From Eretmocerus hayati (taxonomy: Eukaryota > Arthropoda > Insecta > Hymenoptera > Aphelinidae): DNA of 64,000 nucleotides. Location of the stretch: positions 36,720,714 through 36,784,713 of the forward strand of contig CM056743.1 of the NCBI GenBank assembly GCA_029851415.1, in the 5' to 3' direction. A program made the position numbers and the translations under genes. This document shows, piece after piece, positions 44,438 through 56,996 of the stretch (the stretch's first letter is position 1; every line of letters starts with the position of its first letter). The notes beneath the pieces are model-generated. The model had not been told where the DNA came from, made no database searches, and worked only from the letters and a program-made list of their open reading frames with translations.

Positions 44438-47179
44438 ATCTTTTGGTTAGGAGACTTGGGATTCTATTCATCTTGAGCAGGCTCGAGCTTACTCCAAGAA
44501 ATGCTCTACCCCTCCCCCCCCCCCCCGAATGGTACTTATGTATATGTTTGATTCGACCATTGATGGGTTATTGCAAATCTTCCTACCCGCTCCGCCAACA
44601 TTTTTATGAAAAAAAAGAAAATGCGATCCCGTGAGCTTAAATAGAATGTCTCTGATCCATTTTGGTCAAGGTTCTAAGATTTATTGCCAAATCGGTAAAA
44701 TTTTGCGGACAGCAACTCGAAAAATCAGCTCATCATTCGTTTCGAATGCATCCTAACCTTCTGAAATCACTGCTATCAGATTCAGTAGGTCAAATAAGCT
44801 GCAAATAATGCTCCCGGTACGCCCTCGGCACACTAGAAGGAGCTGCTACAAAATCCATCGATTTAGAAAATCAGCAAAAATCGCTATAAACACCGTCCCT
44901 TGTAAATTCAGTCTTTTGCGATAAAAGAAATCCTGACTCGTAACAGCAAATTTTTTTACGGATTCAGTTTCTACGTCGAAGAATACACATGAAAATCATC
45001 TTTCCCTGATTGGGTTACTCCGGACCCAAAATGCTCTTTCTCAGTAATATATGATCAAAAGATTGTAGGATGCTAACATTTCTCGCTTTATGGCGCATTG
45101 TTCGGTGATTCAAAAATCTAACTCATCTGTGCCGATACCACTAGCATGATCAAATTCTGGCTCAACATTTATTACAATTGGATTTCTACATCTCTATCCT
45201 TCACTTAGGTCTAATTGCGTCTCTTCTATTTCCTTTCTCCATAATTCCATCAAAAATATAAAGCCCATATTTTTGTAGATCGCAAGCTACTGTGGGATAA
45301 TTCATTTGGGTCTGAGTTTCTCCTATCTATTTCTTCATAATTCCATCAAGAATACAAAGCCCATATTTTCATAGATCGCAAGCTACTGTGAATACGCTCG
45401 GAAAAATGCAGAAACTCCTCGGAAAGTTTGATGGTAGTTTTACTTATCTACTTCTCATAATTAGCTGCAGAAAATCAACAAGTCTCCATATGGTATTCAT
45501 GACTTTGTTGGCTGTAAACAAATCATTAATCAATATGCTAAGCATAGCTTCTCATAGCACTTGAGTGCAAGCAGAATCTGGTTTGCCATGCACTCTTGAT
45601 TGGAAATTCCAAACGTAATTTTCAACAGGAAATTAATTTGTATTTTTGTAGGTGACAGTCCTCAATGGAACGAGTATGATCCATCGAGACTAATAAATTG
45701 ATCAGACTTGCCAATCAGTCGGTGTCAAGTTGGAGGTGAAAAATATATTCTGGTGCTCAATCATCTTGACGAAATTCATGCATTATTTAATCCCAAGCGT
45801 AATCGAATCCGTGCGTCTACTACGAACACTCATACGTAATCTTTAATTAACGTATATCAATTTAAAACTCGGGAGTTTAACGACCGCTCGCTGCTGATCC
45901 GGTGTAAAATAAGAAAAATTGTTCGCAGCATGCGAATAATATGAGCACCGGGATTGCCAAGGGAATCAAGAGAAGCCGAAAGAAGGAGGTAGACGGAAAG
46001 CAAGAAAGAGCTTCAATTTGGTGTCACCCAATCAGCCAGCTGCCTCGTCCATGGCGAATTAAATATAATTTATGAAAATGAGTTCGCTCGCTGATGACGG
46101 CTGATTCTATAGGCAATTTCGACGATTAGTTGTATACGCTTCGTTGCCAGGACTCATCGTCGCGTCCACATAATAAGTCGCATACCAGAGGTGTTTAGGA
46201 CCAATACCATCCTCGATCTCGTTTTATTGAGCCTGGGACACGTTTTAAATTGCATTTCTTTAGAAGGACCTGGGGCATTACAAATTCATGAATACTAAAT
46301 CCTCGATTTCAATTTTCTCTCAATCGCGATTCCTCCGATCGTGGTTGGGTATTTTTATAACTCGTATTCCGAGAAGTCCAGGGAAATCATTCGTGTTTAC
46401 AATGGAATCTTGGATGATGTATCGAGTGCGTGCGGAAAGATTATTGATCCAGAACGTGTTTTTGGAGATGTATGCATAGAGTATATGAATCAGGAACCAT
46501 CTGCCAGATGGGATGATTTCAAATCCTTGGTTCTCAGTTCGAGGAATTCCGTGTGATAATAGATTAAGGTATTAGTATCGATGGCGTTCCAAAAATGACT
46601 GGAGATATGATTGTTCCGGGAACTAGATCTTGAAATATTTCGAATGAGTCATGATCTTGGATCCGAGCACATTGCGCGAGAATCCTTGAAAAATGTCATT
46701 GCGAGTTTATTATGGGTACCCACACTGTCGAAGTCCTCGTAAGATATGTGGACTTTCGTCATCGATTCCTCAGAAATCACAAATGGATTCTTACCCCAAC
46801 TCCTCAAATTGGATTGACATTGATGTTTGGGACGATCACTTGTACACTCGTACACAAAGTGAACCGCACTAGGATCACGGTCGAAGGTAGGTAGTCAAAG
46901 ATCTTTCGTTTCGTTTGTCCAGTTTGTTTTGGGATGTTCTTTTTCGCGAGCATTTCAGAATGGTCTCTGCACTGTTAAGAGAAATTCTCAAAGTCAAATC
47001 AAAATTGTCCTGAATCACAACAAACTCCCTAATCTTGCAATATTTAACTTGTGACAATTAGCCTGTCTTCAACAACTCCTTCTCAGTGTAAGATTTCGAG
47101 ATTCCCAATTTCATCTTTTTTGGAGAAAGAGTACATTGACTCAACCTGTTTTCAAACGGAATGGGTATTTCTTCAGATA
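44438..47179. other. Unrecognised stretch with a ~97-bp tandem duplication
   Basis: A C13 run is at 44514-44526. At 45239-45391, 'AATTCCATCAA-AATA-AAAGC' and the ~55 bp around it occur twice, 97 bp apart. No coding region is supported. The overlapping frames at 46288-46556 have no recognisable domain. Confidence 0.4.
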
Positions 47180-47181
47180 TA

Positions 47182-49500
47182 CAGTAATCCCTGGCTAGTA
47201 CGAACCTATTCAAGACGAACTTGATACGGACAAAACTTCGGTCCCTTGAAATTTACATGGGCTGCTACAGGTCGAAATATGCAATTGATCGGCTTAATGC
47301 AAAGCCTTCGTTAGTACGAAATACGAACAATTCCCCGGTCTCTCCAGAGCCCATGTATTGTTTAATACGAACTGAAAGTTGTGAACAAGAAGAATCAACT
47401 CGCGGAAGGCATTCCAGTTCGCAAAAATGAGTAAGGGCTAGAAGTCGAGCATCGATCTAGATCTGAAGCTTTCAATTCTTAATTGAGTGGTACGCATTCA
47501 ACGTTCAAAAACGGCAATAGCAGCACATTTTGGCATTGAAATCGACGCTTCCAACTATCATCATGAACAAAGAAAAAATTCATGAAGCTATTGCATTAGA
47601 AACTGTGACTCAAACAAGTAAATGTAAAGCCAAACGGGTACGCGGAGGTGAACATGAAGAACTTGAAGACGAACTGTTTGTTTGGTTCCAAAGTATTCGT
47701 GCAAAAATTATACTAGTGAGTGGTTCAGTGATTCGCGAAAAATCTCTATCAACTGCTGAAGAACTCGGTATCGACCATTTCAAGGCATCGAGAGGTTGGT
47801 TGCAAAGATTTCAGAATCGAAGAGGTATTTCATCGCAAGTTATCTGTAGAGAATTCGCGAAGGTTGACGAAGAACAATTAGATACTTAGAAATCAGGTTT
47901 CAAGCTTTTTAGAGATAGATTTGCTCCACGAAACGTATTGAATCTTGACGAAGCAGCATTGTATTACAATCTTTTACCCAATAATACTTTCAATATCCGA
48001 GGTGATAAGTGCTATGATGGTGCTGGCAGTAAACAAAGACTAACAGTTGCATTCATCTGCAATTCGGATGGCAGCGAGAAATCCCCTGTGAGAGTCATTG
48101 GCAAGTCACAAAGTCCTCGCTGTTCCAAAAACGTTCATCCATTATCTCTGCCTTGCAAGTATACTCACCACAGAAATGCTTGGGTAGATAGACCAACTTC
48201 TCGTAGATGGCTCAAAGATTTCAACATGAAGATGATTTCACAGAATCGGCGAGTTCTCCTAACACTGGATAACTGCAGTGCTTATCACATCCAAGAATTA
48301 AACTCATCCAATGTTACACTAGTATTTTCTTCCTCCAAATACAGCGAGCCGACTTCAACTATTAGACCAGAGAATTATTCGATGAGATCCTGATTACTTA
48401 CATATAATCTTTTTCGTTGATTCGTGTAAGAATGCGGGTTCGGCTCCAGTCTCTCGCAGTCAAATACTCTTCAAGATGTGTGAATACATTCATAATACCA
48501 TTTGATACATCATTCACTCTTGATTTGTAGATCTGTGAAGCAGCCTTTGGAAAACGCTTGATTTAATCTGCAATACAGTTTTTTGAAAAAATGAAGTTAA
48601 ATCTGCGTGGACTGTACTGGATGGTATCAGAACCATTGCACTGTTTTGGAATGACGTCCATCCGGACTTGGGACGGAGATGTTACAGCATGGATTATCTT
48701 CTAATATCCCTGTACACATCGACACAACGTCGAATACACGTGATTTGGAGCATTGCTCGATTGAAATGGTGTTAATTCATCACTGTCTGAGGTAATTGTC
48801 AATTCGTGTCTTGTGAATGTTGCGTTTTATTCTAGAATTAATCACTAGCCGTAATTCTTACAGAATTGCTCATATTTGAAGAGTATGTCAACATTGATGA
48901 AGATGTCGTTGTTTGGAGTTTGTGAAACAGCTGAATTCAATGATACCACTCTCACCGGTTCAGAGAGCGATGAAGTTGATGAGAGGGGGAGAAGAACTTG
49001 CCTACTCGAACAGCTGTGGTATCGTCTTTGCAGACCTTGCTCAATTACTCTGTCTCTAATTATGTATCACAAGACTTTATCGGTCATTTAGAAAAAATAT
49101 CATCCGAGTTCTATTCGAGGCATCCTAGAGTTCTTCACCAGCAAAGCATGGATGAGCTCTTAGATCGTGCTCCTGAGCAACAATGAAATTCCAGCTGTTT
49201 TGTTCTATTGATTGATTTCATATATGTAAATTTTTTCACTACGATTGATCATCAATGACTTATTATTTCCCATGTTGTATCACTACCATTAACTGTCGTC
49301 TTGTTCTTTTTTTGAGATGTTCATGATAAACGGCTGATACTCTAGTTTGTCTCTTATTGAAGATATTGCCTGATGATGTTTTTGGTTAGTACGTGCTAGT
49401 TCGCCTTGAAAGGAATGGTTCTCTCTTGATATCACAAACGCCATTCTAGGACGAACAAAAATCCCGGTTCCTTGAAATTTGCCCTAGCCAGGGATTACTG
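47182..49500 (+). mobile_element. pogo/Tigger-type DNA transposon, complete ends
   Basis: It is bounded by CAGTAATCCCTGGCTAG and its reverse complement CTAGCCAGGGATTACTG, with TA on both sides (47180-47181, 49501-49502). Subterminal sequence is also mirrored: 'GTCCCTTGAAATTT' near 47251 and 'GGTTCCTTGAAATTT' near 49466. Length 2,319 bp. The encoded transposase is broken, so the copy is non-autonomous now. Confidence 0.93.
47530..49186 (+). pseudogene. Tigger transposase, inactivated
   Basis: The first frame (47530-47889) has a CENP-B-like DNA-binding part: 'LPTIIMNKEKIHEA', then 'ELEDELFVWFQSIRA' and 'FKASRGWLQRFQNRRGI'. A stop at 47887 separates it from 'LNLDEAALYYNLLPN' (first catalytic Asp), 'SDGSEKSPVRVIGKSQSPRC' and 'LLTLDNCSAYH' (second Asp). 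The third Asp survives only in a shifted frame near 48336-48385 (PNTASRL...LLDQRIIR), so a frameshift lies near 48330. After that come several stops. A late frame (48998-49186) keeps the acidic and C-terminal tail. Family and element ends agree with pogo/Tigger. Confidence 0.88.
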
Positions 49501-49502
49501 TA

Positions 49503-52491
49503 AAGATTTCAATCAAGTCAACCCAGTGGTGAGCTTCGTCAATAAGAAGTCATAAGAATTCTCACGTAAATTTTTCCCAGTTGAGTTCAAAAAAATCTTT
49601 GCTGTGATTTTCAAGAGAAACTTTGAAGCCGATTACTTGGATATAATTATCTTTTCAATTGAATTATCCTGCGAAAGAATACAATTGTGACAAAAAAGCC
49701 GTTTTGGCGTTTCGGTCCGATTAAATTTTTTGATATCTTTTTGTCATTAATAGCAATGAAAACATACTAGTTCTTTGGAAATTATCTCACAGCTGCCACA
49801 CTTCGGAGATTTGTAACAGTGTCTCCATCTGTCAAGGAATGAGGGATGATTTTCTGTCCGAATGTGATTCTGGCAAAACTCAGGGTGAACGGATTCAAGC
49901 AAACTCACCCCCTTGTAGTTATAGATCGTATTAATGATGGCTCCTACCCCTCGTAAAGATTCACCTTTCACACATCAATTTGACGAACTGGCTAAAACTT
50001 AGACATTTTATGGTTATCATTATATTTTAATCGAAATAAATTTCCATCAAGGACCATCTGAAGTGAAGACAGGACAAGATCACTTGGGGTCCAGAAAATT
50101 TGAAGGCAGACCCTTCCATCTTTGTCGCTACATCTCAAGTCTTTTTTAAAAAGCTACAGACTATCATAAACCTAATTCTAGTCCGATCCAGCTCAATATA
50201 AAGTGAAGAGAACGAGTCACTAGAGAAAAATCTTGATCCACGTACTTTGAGCGTAGCTCAGAGAAAGCAATATATCCTACCTAACCAATTTGTTGCGTGG
50301 TATTGGCGATACCAATACCACGCAACAAACGATACCGCAACATACCAAAATTTGTATCCCGTCACAGGACTGGCCTTCAATCAGGTTATACCCGGAGTGC
50401 AAAGAGCGAGTAAGGGTCGTGTCAGGAAGAGGGTGACAGTGGGTGGGGGCGAGTTGCGCGTTCATCCTAATCAAGCAATAACTATTTGTCAGCCGGCTCG
50501 CGAGCCAAGCTGAATCCGAGCTAATTCGACATCCGTGTCGGACACAGGTCCGCCATCGGCTATCTCTTTCTATCAGCGCGACAGCATATTCGCATTAGCT
50601 TGGCACCGCAGCCCACGCTCTCTAACTCCTTCTCTCTCTCACTCACTCTCATTCACTCTATCTCACTTACTCACTCGGATCCTCTTCTTCCATTCGTGGT
50701 GATGCTGTTGCTGCATATATGCACGCGGAATCGCAGGTCCTGTGGTGCTTGATGTTCTGCACGAATATTTGGTCCTAAAGCAAACGCGTTGTCTTTCCCA
50801 AGTATCAGACGTCTTCATTGGGTATATCTCGTTCGCGGGAATTAATTGCCGATAGAGTGCTCATTAACAGTGCTCGAAACTAGAGATATGTGGTCGGGCA
50901 CGCTGTGAATACATGGACGTGAATTTGTGCTCTGAGCTAATTCTTTCGTGTCGAGGATACGTCAGGAACGAGTTATATCTTGAATAACGTGCTTCCTCTA
51001 TCTTAAGAGCTTTTCGGCTCTCGTGTGAATTTTTGAGAGGGATGTTTTGCTTTCAATCCAAATGTCGAGTATCGATTCGATGCTTGAACTCCACGCCAAT
51101 AAGTAGAAAATTAATTTGCTTCGACTGCTGGTTGATAGTAATGATGAATGGGTAAGTTTGATTGATCAAAATTTATTGGTAAAAACTCTTTGGTTCTTTG
51201 TGTCTACAATGTGCCATACTCGTTTGCATCTTATTTTCGTGAGAAATTTCGTCTGTTGTAGCTTAAGTATGACTCCATTCAATACTTTTCCTAATGAAGA
51301 AAAATAGAACGTTACTACCGTGAGCGCATGCTTAGTTCGATCACTAGGACAGTATATTTTCCTCGAAAAGTGAGTAAATCCCCCGTGCCCAAAATGAGCC
51401 TGCAAGCACACGGTAATTAAGATTTTCCATCTTCAAAACTCCATAACCGCGTTTCAGAGAGGCAATTTTAGGTTAGAGTGATGGAATGCCAGTTTGCATA
51501 ACGAGGGGATCAATTCCTAAATAATGCTTTTTGGTACAAGGGCGCAAAGACATGACCTACTGCCGTGTACCGAACTATACATTTGATGAACAGTGGATAC
51601 AAATCATTTAACCATGCGCAATTTACATTTTTACGCACCTGCTATTGAAAAGTCACTTTTACAGCTTCGCTCAAGTTTTTTTCATTAATCAAAATACCTA
51701 TCATGGACATAACCATTTAGAATTCAATGAAAGCGACCATTTGCTCCAAATTCCTGAACTCACAACGACTTAGGAGCCTCAAAATATCCTTGCAAAGTTG
51801 AGCAGCTGCGATATTCGTTGAATATGCAATCGCTCGCGAATTGATTTTGCTCGATTTCGAGTTTTGGAATTCATTATCGACGTGCTTGCTGTTCACAAGC
51901 GATGAATTATGCCGTACATAATAAATGACGAAAATTATCCTGAACTCATTATTGCTGCTCAATATGCGGAATCTTGATGAGATTCTTGATATAAACTAAT
52001 GCTCGTGGCAAAACTGTGATCGTTATCTTCATTCACCTCCTTCGTCCTCATTTTGTCATGGTTCCCCTTTCTCGTCATCTTATTTCCACAACATTCTCAT
52101 ACAGAATCTGAATACTTGTGACGCAATGCATTCTAAATCTTCGGAAAACTTTCACACTCTCAAATCACATTTTCATCGACAATTTATCCCTGAGAAAATT
52201 TACAACACATCTAGATATCCTCTTATTGTTAATCTTTCAAGCTTTATGTATCTGCGGTTAGTACAAAATTGCCAAGCCAATTTTCTTTCCTACCAAATAC
52301 TATCATAAAATTTCCTCAAGCAATCTTGATAATGCTCTAACAGCTTAAAATTCTCAAACCATAGGTACACGCGAAGAATCTTTAGGTCGATCCGCGTGGG
52401 CGAGAGTATATATCTGCAGAATCATTTGGAACGATCGGAACGATCGATCCGGCTCTCTCTCATTCGCGATATCTAATCGACGCGCACTTAC
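49503..52491. other. Unrecognised stretch with one perfect hairpin
   Basis: No supported gene. 50289-50329 is a perfect 18-bp stem with a 5-base loop. A (CT)n-rich segment lies at 50625-50670. The CpG-rich part 50400-50700 could be regulatory. Confidence 0.35.
50289..50329. repeat. Perfect 18-bp hairpin
   Basis: TTTGTTGCGTGGTATTGG (50289-50306), loop CGATA, then the exact reverse complement (50312-50329). There is no T-run after it, and its function is unknown. Confidence 0.9.
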
Positions 52492-52577
52492 ATATACTTG
52501 CGCTGTTTGCCGCCCACGGGATACTTGGCCCGGTCGTTACCCCCCTCTCGCAGATTGGTGATGCTCGTCCCATTCAT
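52492..52577 (-). CDS. Candidate first coding exon (28 codons), unrecognised
   Basis: On the minus strand ATG at 52575-52577 opens 'MNGTSITNLREGGNDRAKYP' followed by 'VGGKQRKY', rich in charged residues and GC-rich against an AT-rich background. An in-frame TAA lies about eight codons upstream. The frame runs into a perfect donor GTAAGT (52486-52491) in phase 2. I do not recognise the protein. The rest of the gene would lie at lower coordinates or outside the window. A chance frame of this length beside a chance donor is quite possible. Confidence 0.3.
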
Positions 52578-52599
52578 TAGCGCTACACGATTTATCAAT

Positions 52600-53537
52600 T
52601 AGCGTGAGAGGTGCCATCAGGCCACAGCATCACCGATTGTAGTCATGCACTCGCACTGGTTTCACTAACCGAATATAGATGGGTAAATATCTTATGCTAC
52701 GCGGGTAAGGATATTGTATGGTTCGCGTTATGAAATCGCATGGCTCTCTGAGTTTGGAGTATTTTCGTTCATGTAGTGAGTCGTTATTTGAAATTTTTAG
52801 TCCATTACTCAGCCCATTATGTACTCGAAATGGTGCAACCCTCCCACTAGATAGGGTGCTAGAGTTTGCGTTGATTATTTCATCTCAGACGTACGGTTGA
52901 CGTATCATATTGATGGAAGGTGAAGCCATGGTAAATATCTATTGAAGCATAAGTGGTGTCAATCGTCGCAGTACTTGCATTCACATTGTCTTTACCATGA
53001 CTCCTTTGTCACTTGTAAGTTTTATGATTTCTTCAGAGTTATGAAAACAAGAAGGTAGTGACATTCGTAGAGACCAAAAAAGTCTCTGGAATGATACCAC
53101 CCCATGTAAAAATGAGGACACTATGATCATTCATGAAAATGGAGTTGTAGAACACTAAACTCATGCATGATCACCCATGGAACAGATTTCGAATTTTTCT
53201 TAACTCTGGGGAATTGATTGGTATAAACTAATCGACAGCTGATGTAGCATGGTTCTTTCATGATATTGTTCATTCACGACCTTAAGGAAGTTTTCTAGAA
53301 GTCAATTTTCGATCCTGAGAAATTCTAGAATTTAAAAGGAAGAAATCCGAATGAATATCAATTTTTCTCCAAATACGTTTCTCTTTCAGAACCCGGAATC
53401 AATTCCCAGGAAGCTTTTTTGAGTAGTTTACAATCTAGATCTCGTGAGATACTGTGATGCTACATCAACTGTAAAGCAATCTACCAACCTTTTTGGGATT
53501 GAAACAATTTGAAAACACTTGTCATAGGGAACCATGT
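52600..53537. other. No recognisable feature
   Basis: AT-rich sequence with only short open frames and no clear repeats. Confidence 0.4.
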
Positions 53538-53538
53538 A

Positions 53539-54651
53539 CAGGGTGTCCGAAAAGTAAGTAGCCCCTCTTGTTTTTTCAGGTAAAGTTGGGAATCGCCAAA
53601 AACCCCGGAACATTTGTCCACCTATATAGAGGATACATCCGATGGGGACTTTCCTTTTAACCTTGGAGGTCATTCTCAAGGTTATTTGAAGGTCAACTCA
53701 ATTTTCTCGAATGGAAACAGTTACGTTTGACCTCGGATTCTAAAAGAGTGTGGAAAATGCAAATTTTGTAAGGAATATTTTTTGATCTGATTTGACCTAG
53801 GCCAGATGAATGGAGGTCAATACGGGTGCACGATAACCACCGTAGCTTGAAAAGTGAGCGTTTCATCGAAAATTGTTAGGCATAGAAGTTGTTTATGATC
53901 ACAGCGAGACTAAATTAGCGAACTTAGTCTTCGCCTTGAAGGTTATGCTCGAAGTCACCTAGAGGTCAAATCGATTTATTTTAAATACAAACTCCTACTT
54001 TTGACCTCGGATCCAGAAAGAGCGTGGAAAATTGTACGAATTTTGTTGTCCGAAACTTTCTACGATTCGACTTGACCTTGCCGAGGTGAATCGAGGTCAC
54101 TCGGATCTCGCCAAGGTCAAGTCAGATCAAAAAGTGTTTCAGACTAGGTGTGTATAATTTACCACGCACTTTGGGAATCCGAAGTCACAAGTTGGGGTTT
54201 GTATTTGAAAATACTCGAGTTGACCCACAGGTGACCTTGAGAACAACCTCCAAGGCCACGACTAACTTTACTAGCTCATTCTCGCAGTAATCATGAACAA
54301 CTTCTCTCTCAAACATTTTCCGATAAAACGCTCACTCACCGAGCTACGATGGTTACCGTTCACCCGCATTGATCTCCATCCACCTCGCCAGGGCAATTCG
54401 GATCAAAAAATGGTTCCCACAGAAGTTTCATCATTTTTGACGATCCACCAGAATCCGAGGTAAAACGTAGGTGTTTCCTTTGAAAAAATCCAGTTGAGCT
54501 TCAAATGACTTTGAAAATGACCTCTAAGGTCAAAACGAAGGTTACCATCGGATTTCCCTCTTCAAAAGGGGATACAATTTCAAGGATTTTTCGCTATTCC
54601 TAACCATTTTTGAAAGAACAAGGAGGAGCTACTCACTTTTCGGCCATCCTG
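53539..54651. mobile_element. Foldback element rich in AGGTCA motifs
   Basis: The ends are CAGGGTGTCCGAAAAGT (53539) and the near mirror of CAGGATGGCCGAAAAGT (54651). The arms match over much of the element, including 'AGGTCAAAACGAAGG' near 54530 and related sequence near 53660. No transposase is visible. It contains at least 13 AGGTCA/TGACCT hexamers. The duplication at the target site is not clear (TA on the left only). The 83- and 88-residue minus-strand frames overlap the ends and are not supported as genes. Confidence 0.85.
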
Positions 54652-55476
54652 ATGAATATAGTGCTCAAGAACACCATGTTCTAGTTTGACACTTCCCGCA
54701 CCAATGGCTGTGGTTTTGACCAGAAAAAAGAGCCAATGTGAAGATGACATTATGGGTTGGTTACGGGAATTAGATTCCTCAGTCGAGCGATGGAAATGAG
54801 AGAATAACTCTCGATGTACCAACGCTTCCAAAATCGTAAAAAACAATACCCTTCCTGGTCTTCACGTTCCAAGAGTCAACACTCTTGGCAAAATTTGTTG
54901 AACCAGTCTAGATTAGAGGAGAAATCTCCCACTAAATTACCCGTGGAAAAATTTCCATCACATATCGTGTCCCAAAAATAAGAATCTTCTTGCAGTCTAA
55001 CGCATGAAGTCTCTTCTGTTCTCGACGAAACAGTCAAAACAGGCAATTAGGGCTCTCATCTTGTTCCCCCACATGTGCAAACGTCCTCCCTAACCTCCTT
55101 TCACAGAAGAAACTTCTCGGAAAACTCATGAAAGCGTGCAAATTCATCTCTTTCACGTATACATGCCATACGCTCATAAGTTTTCCACCCGTTTGCGTCC
55201 ATGCTCGTCGGCTGATCTTCTGTGCTTACAATTGACTCCAGTGAATCCCGGAATCATGTCTATTTACCGTCGAAATAATATAACGAGGCGTAAAGGTTTC
55301 CGATAACGAGTACGATTGAAAAGCTCCAACCCCTTACATCCATTTGTTGCTCACTCGAGTCGCGGCATCCTATACGAATGATGGCTCATGAAACGAGAAG
55401 CATGCGTCAATTTGTGAAGCGCAGAAAGAGTGTGCGCTTTACGTACGTACTTGCGATGTACACTCGGCAAATAAGT
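54652..55476. other. No recognisable feature
   Basis: AT-rich sequence, no gene or clear repeat seen. Confidence 0.4.
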
Positions 55477-55580
55477 GAACTGCAGTGCATCGAGATCTAC
55501 TGTCTCACTCGCACTCATAGGTCACGGTACCATAACCTACGAGTGCGTGGGAGACAGTAGATCTTGATACGCTGCAGTTC
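55477..55580. mobile_element. Small near-perfect palindromic element
   Basis: GAACTGCAG at the left and CTGCAGTTC at the right bound arms that include AGATCTACTGTCTC and GAGACAGTAGATCT. The loop is about 12 bp (near 55521-55533). A weaker match extends outward on both sides. It may be a MITE or a hairpin RNA template. Confidence 0.8.
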
Positions 55581-56417
55581 ATCTTTCACCGGAGTGTTTG
55601 CAAGGACTTTTATCGCGGAAAAAAGACGACATGAGTAGGGAAGTTTGATGGACCTCAAACAAATGTATCTGAGAGGGATGAATGAGGATGAGAGATATCG
55701 ACACTTGCACGATATGGAAGGCGCAAGAGTTCTGTAATCTACTTGACTCTGTCGCTCGCTCGGCAAGAGTGAGACTTACAATTGCAGGCTCTCTAAATAT
55801 GCGTAAAGCACTAAACACGCGATTAATCGCCGTCTATTTAATATCACCTTCATCACCGAAGACAACAAATATGATTTGAACATCGCTCAGGCTCACTTGC
55901 ATGCCGGCCTCGGCGCCACAGCGAGAAATTGAGGCAAATTCTTGCCATTATCGCTGCTAACGACCAGGACTTTATTTCGATTTCTCGCTGAGCAGCGTTT
56001 CTCTATTCATATTTGTACTCAGAGTGTCAAGTAAAATCTTAACACAAATTTTCAGATATTCCAAGGTTTTCTAGGCACAAGAATGTTTTTTTTCCAGGTC
56101 CATCTTTGAATAGTCAAAGAAATTTTGTACAACTTGACCGTACTCAAAATTGAAATTTATTGCAAAAATCTGATGAATTACTGTATATAGAAGCATAGTG
56201 TACTGGTTCAGCGACTACAGACTTGTCTTAAAAGTCCTTGAACACTTATAGTTTTTATCATGCGATCTCAATAATTCGAAGATAGAATGTAGTTTGACGC
56301 CTGAAGTTTTTTTATCGCAAGTTTATTCCACTGCATTTCACCTTTGCTGTTCTCATCCTCGAAAGTTCCCCATCGTTCTCTTTGAGAACGTGTCCTTTCC
56401 AGGTAGGCCGTGAGGGC
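55581..56417. other. No recognisable gene
   Basis: Overlapping 60-80-residue frames on both strands lack domains. No clear repeat. Confidence 0.35.
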
Positions 56418-56804
56418 CTACGCATCGTCTGCTATAACCTCCCCTTTGACTTGCGAGTTTTGTTTGCCGCATCCAACATAAATCCATTTGGAGTGATATC
56501 GCTTCATAACGCAAATCCCTCGGATCTACCGATTCTGATGAGCATACACATATTATAGTACAAGTAAGTTTACAATATAACTCCCAATATTCTTGCAGCG
56601 GCAATCTACGAATGACAAGCGAGTGGTGTAGCTCCACCGTTGCAAGAATATCGAGAGCTATATTGTAAGTATCACAATGTGCGTATGCTTGTCGGAATCA
56701 GCGGATCCATAAGGCTTGCGCTAGAGCGATATCGATCATAACGGATTTATTCAGTGGCAAGCAAAATTTGCGAGTCAAGAGGCGGTTATAGCAGACGACG
56801 CATT
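56418..56804. mobile_element. Palindromic MITE of about 390 bp
   Basis: The arms mirror each other along the whole length: 'GTCTGCTATAACC' (56427) against 'GGTTATAGCAGAC' (56784), 'ACTTGCGAG' against 'TTGCGAGTC', and 'AATATTCTTGCA' near 56587 against 'TGCAAGAATAT' near 56641. The centre is about 40 bp. The 94-residue minus-strand frame is an artefact of the palindrome. Confidence 0.85.
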
Positions 56805-56947
56805 GAGTATGGACGGACTCATTTTAACTCTAAATCCTCAATCTCTTCACTTGTTTTTTATTACAGCACTCTCTCTTCTTGTTTCGACTTGATTCTTGCT
56901 CTAGAGCAAAAATGCTTCCTTTGGAAACTAACGAAAGCTATTCCCAT

Positions 56948-56996
56948 CTGATTGTATATCAACCATCAAGGACGAAGAAATCTACCAAAATCACTT
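56948..56996. repeat. Second copy of the Penelope-like tail segment
   Basis: 'TATATCAACCATCAAGGACG' and the ~25 bp that follow match 15830-15875 in the same orientation with two differences. The flanks do not match, so it is either a truncated insertion or the end of a dispersed repeat. Confidence 0.55.

Noticed and set aside
52505..52525. 15-base match to the gypsy fragment (CGGGATACTTGGCCC)
   Set aside because: Flanks do not match and a few 15-mers are expected to recur by chance in 64 kb.
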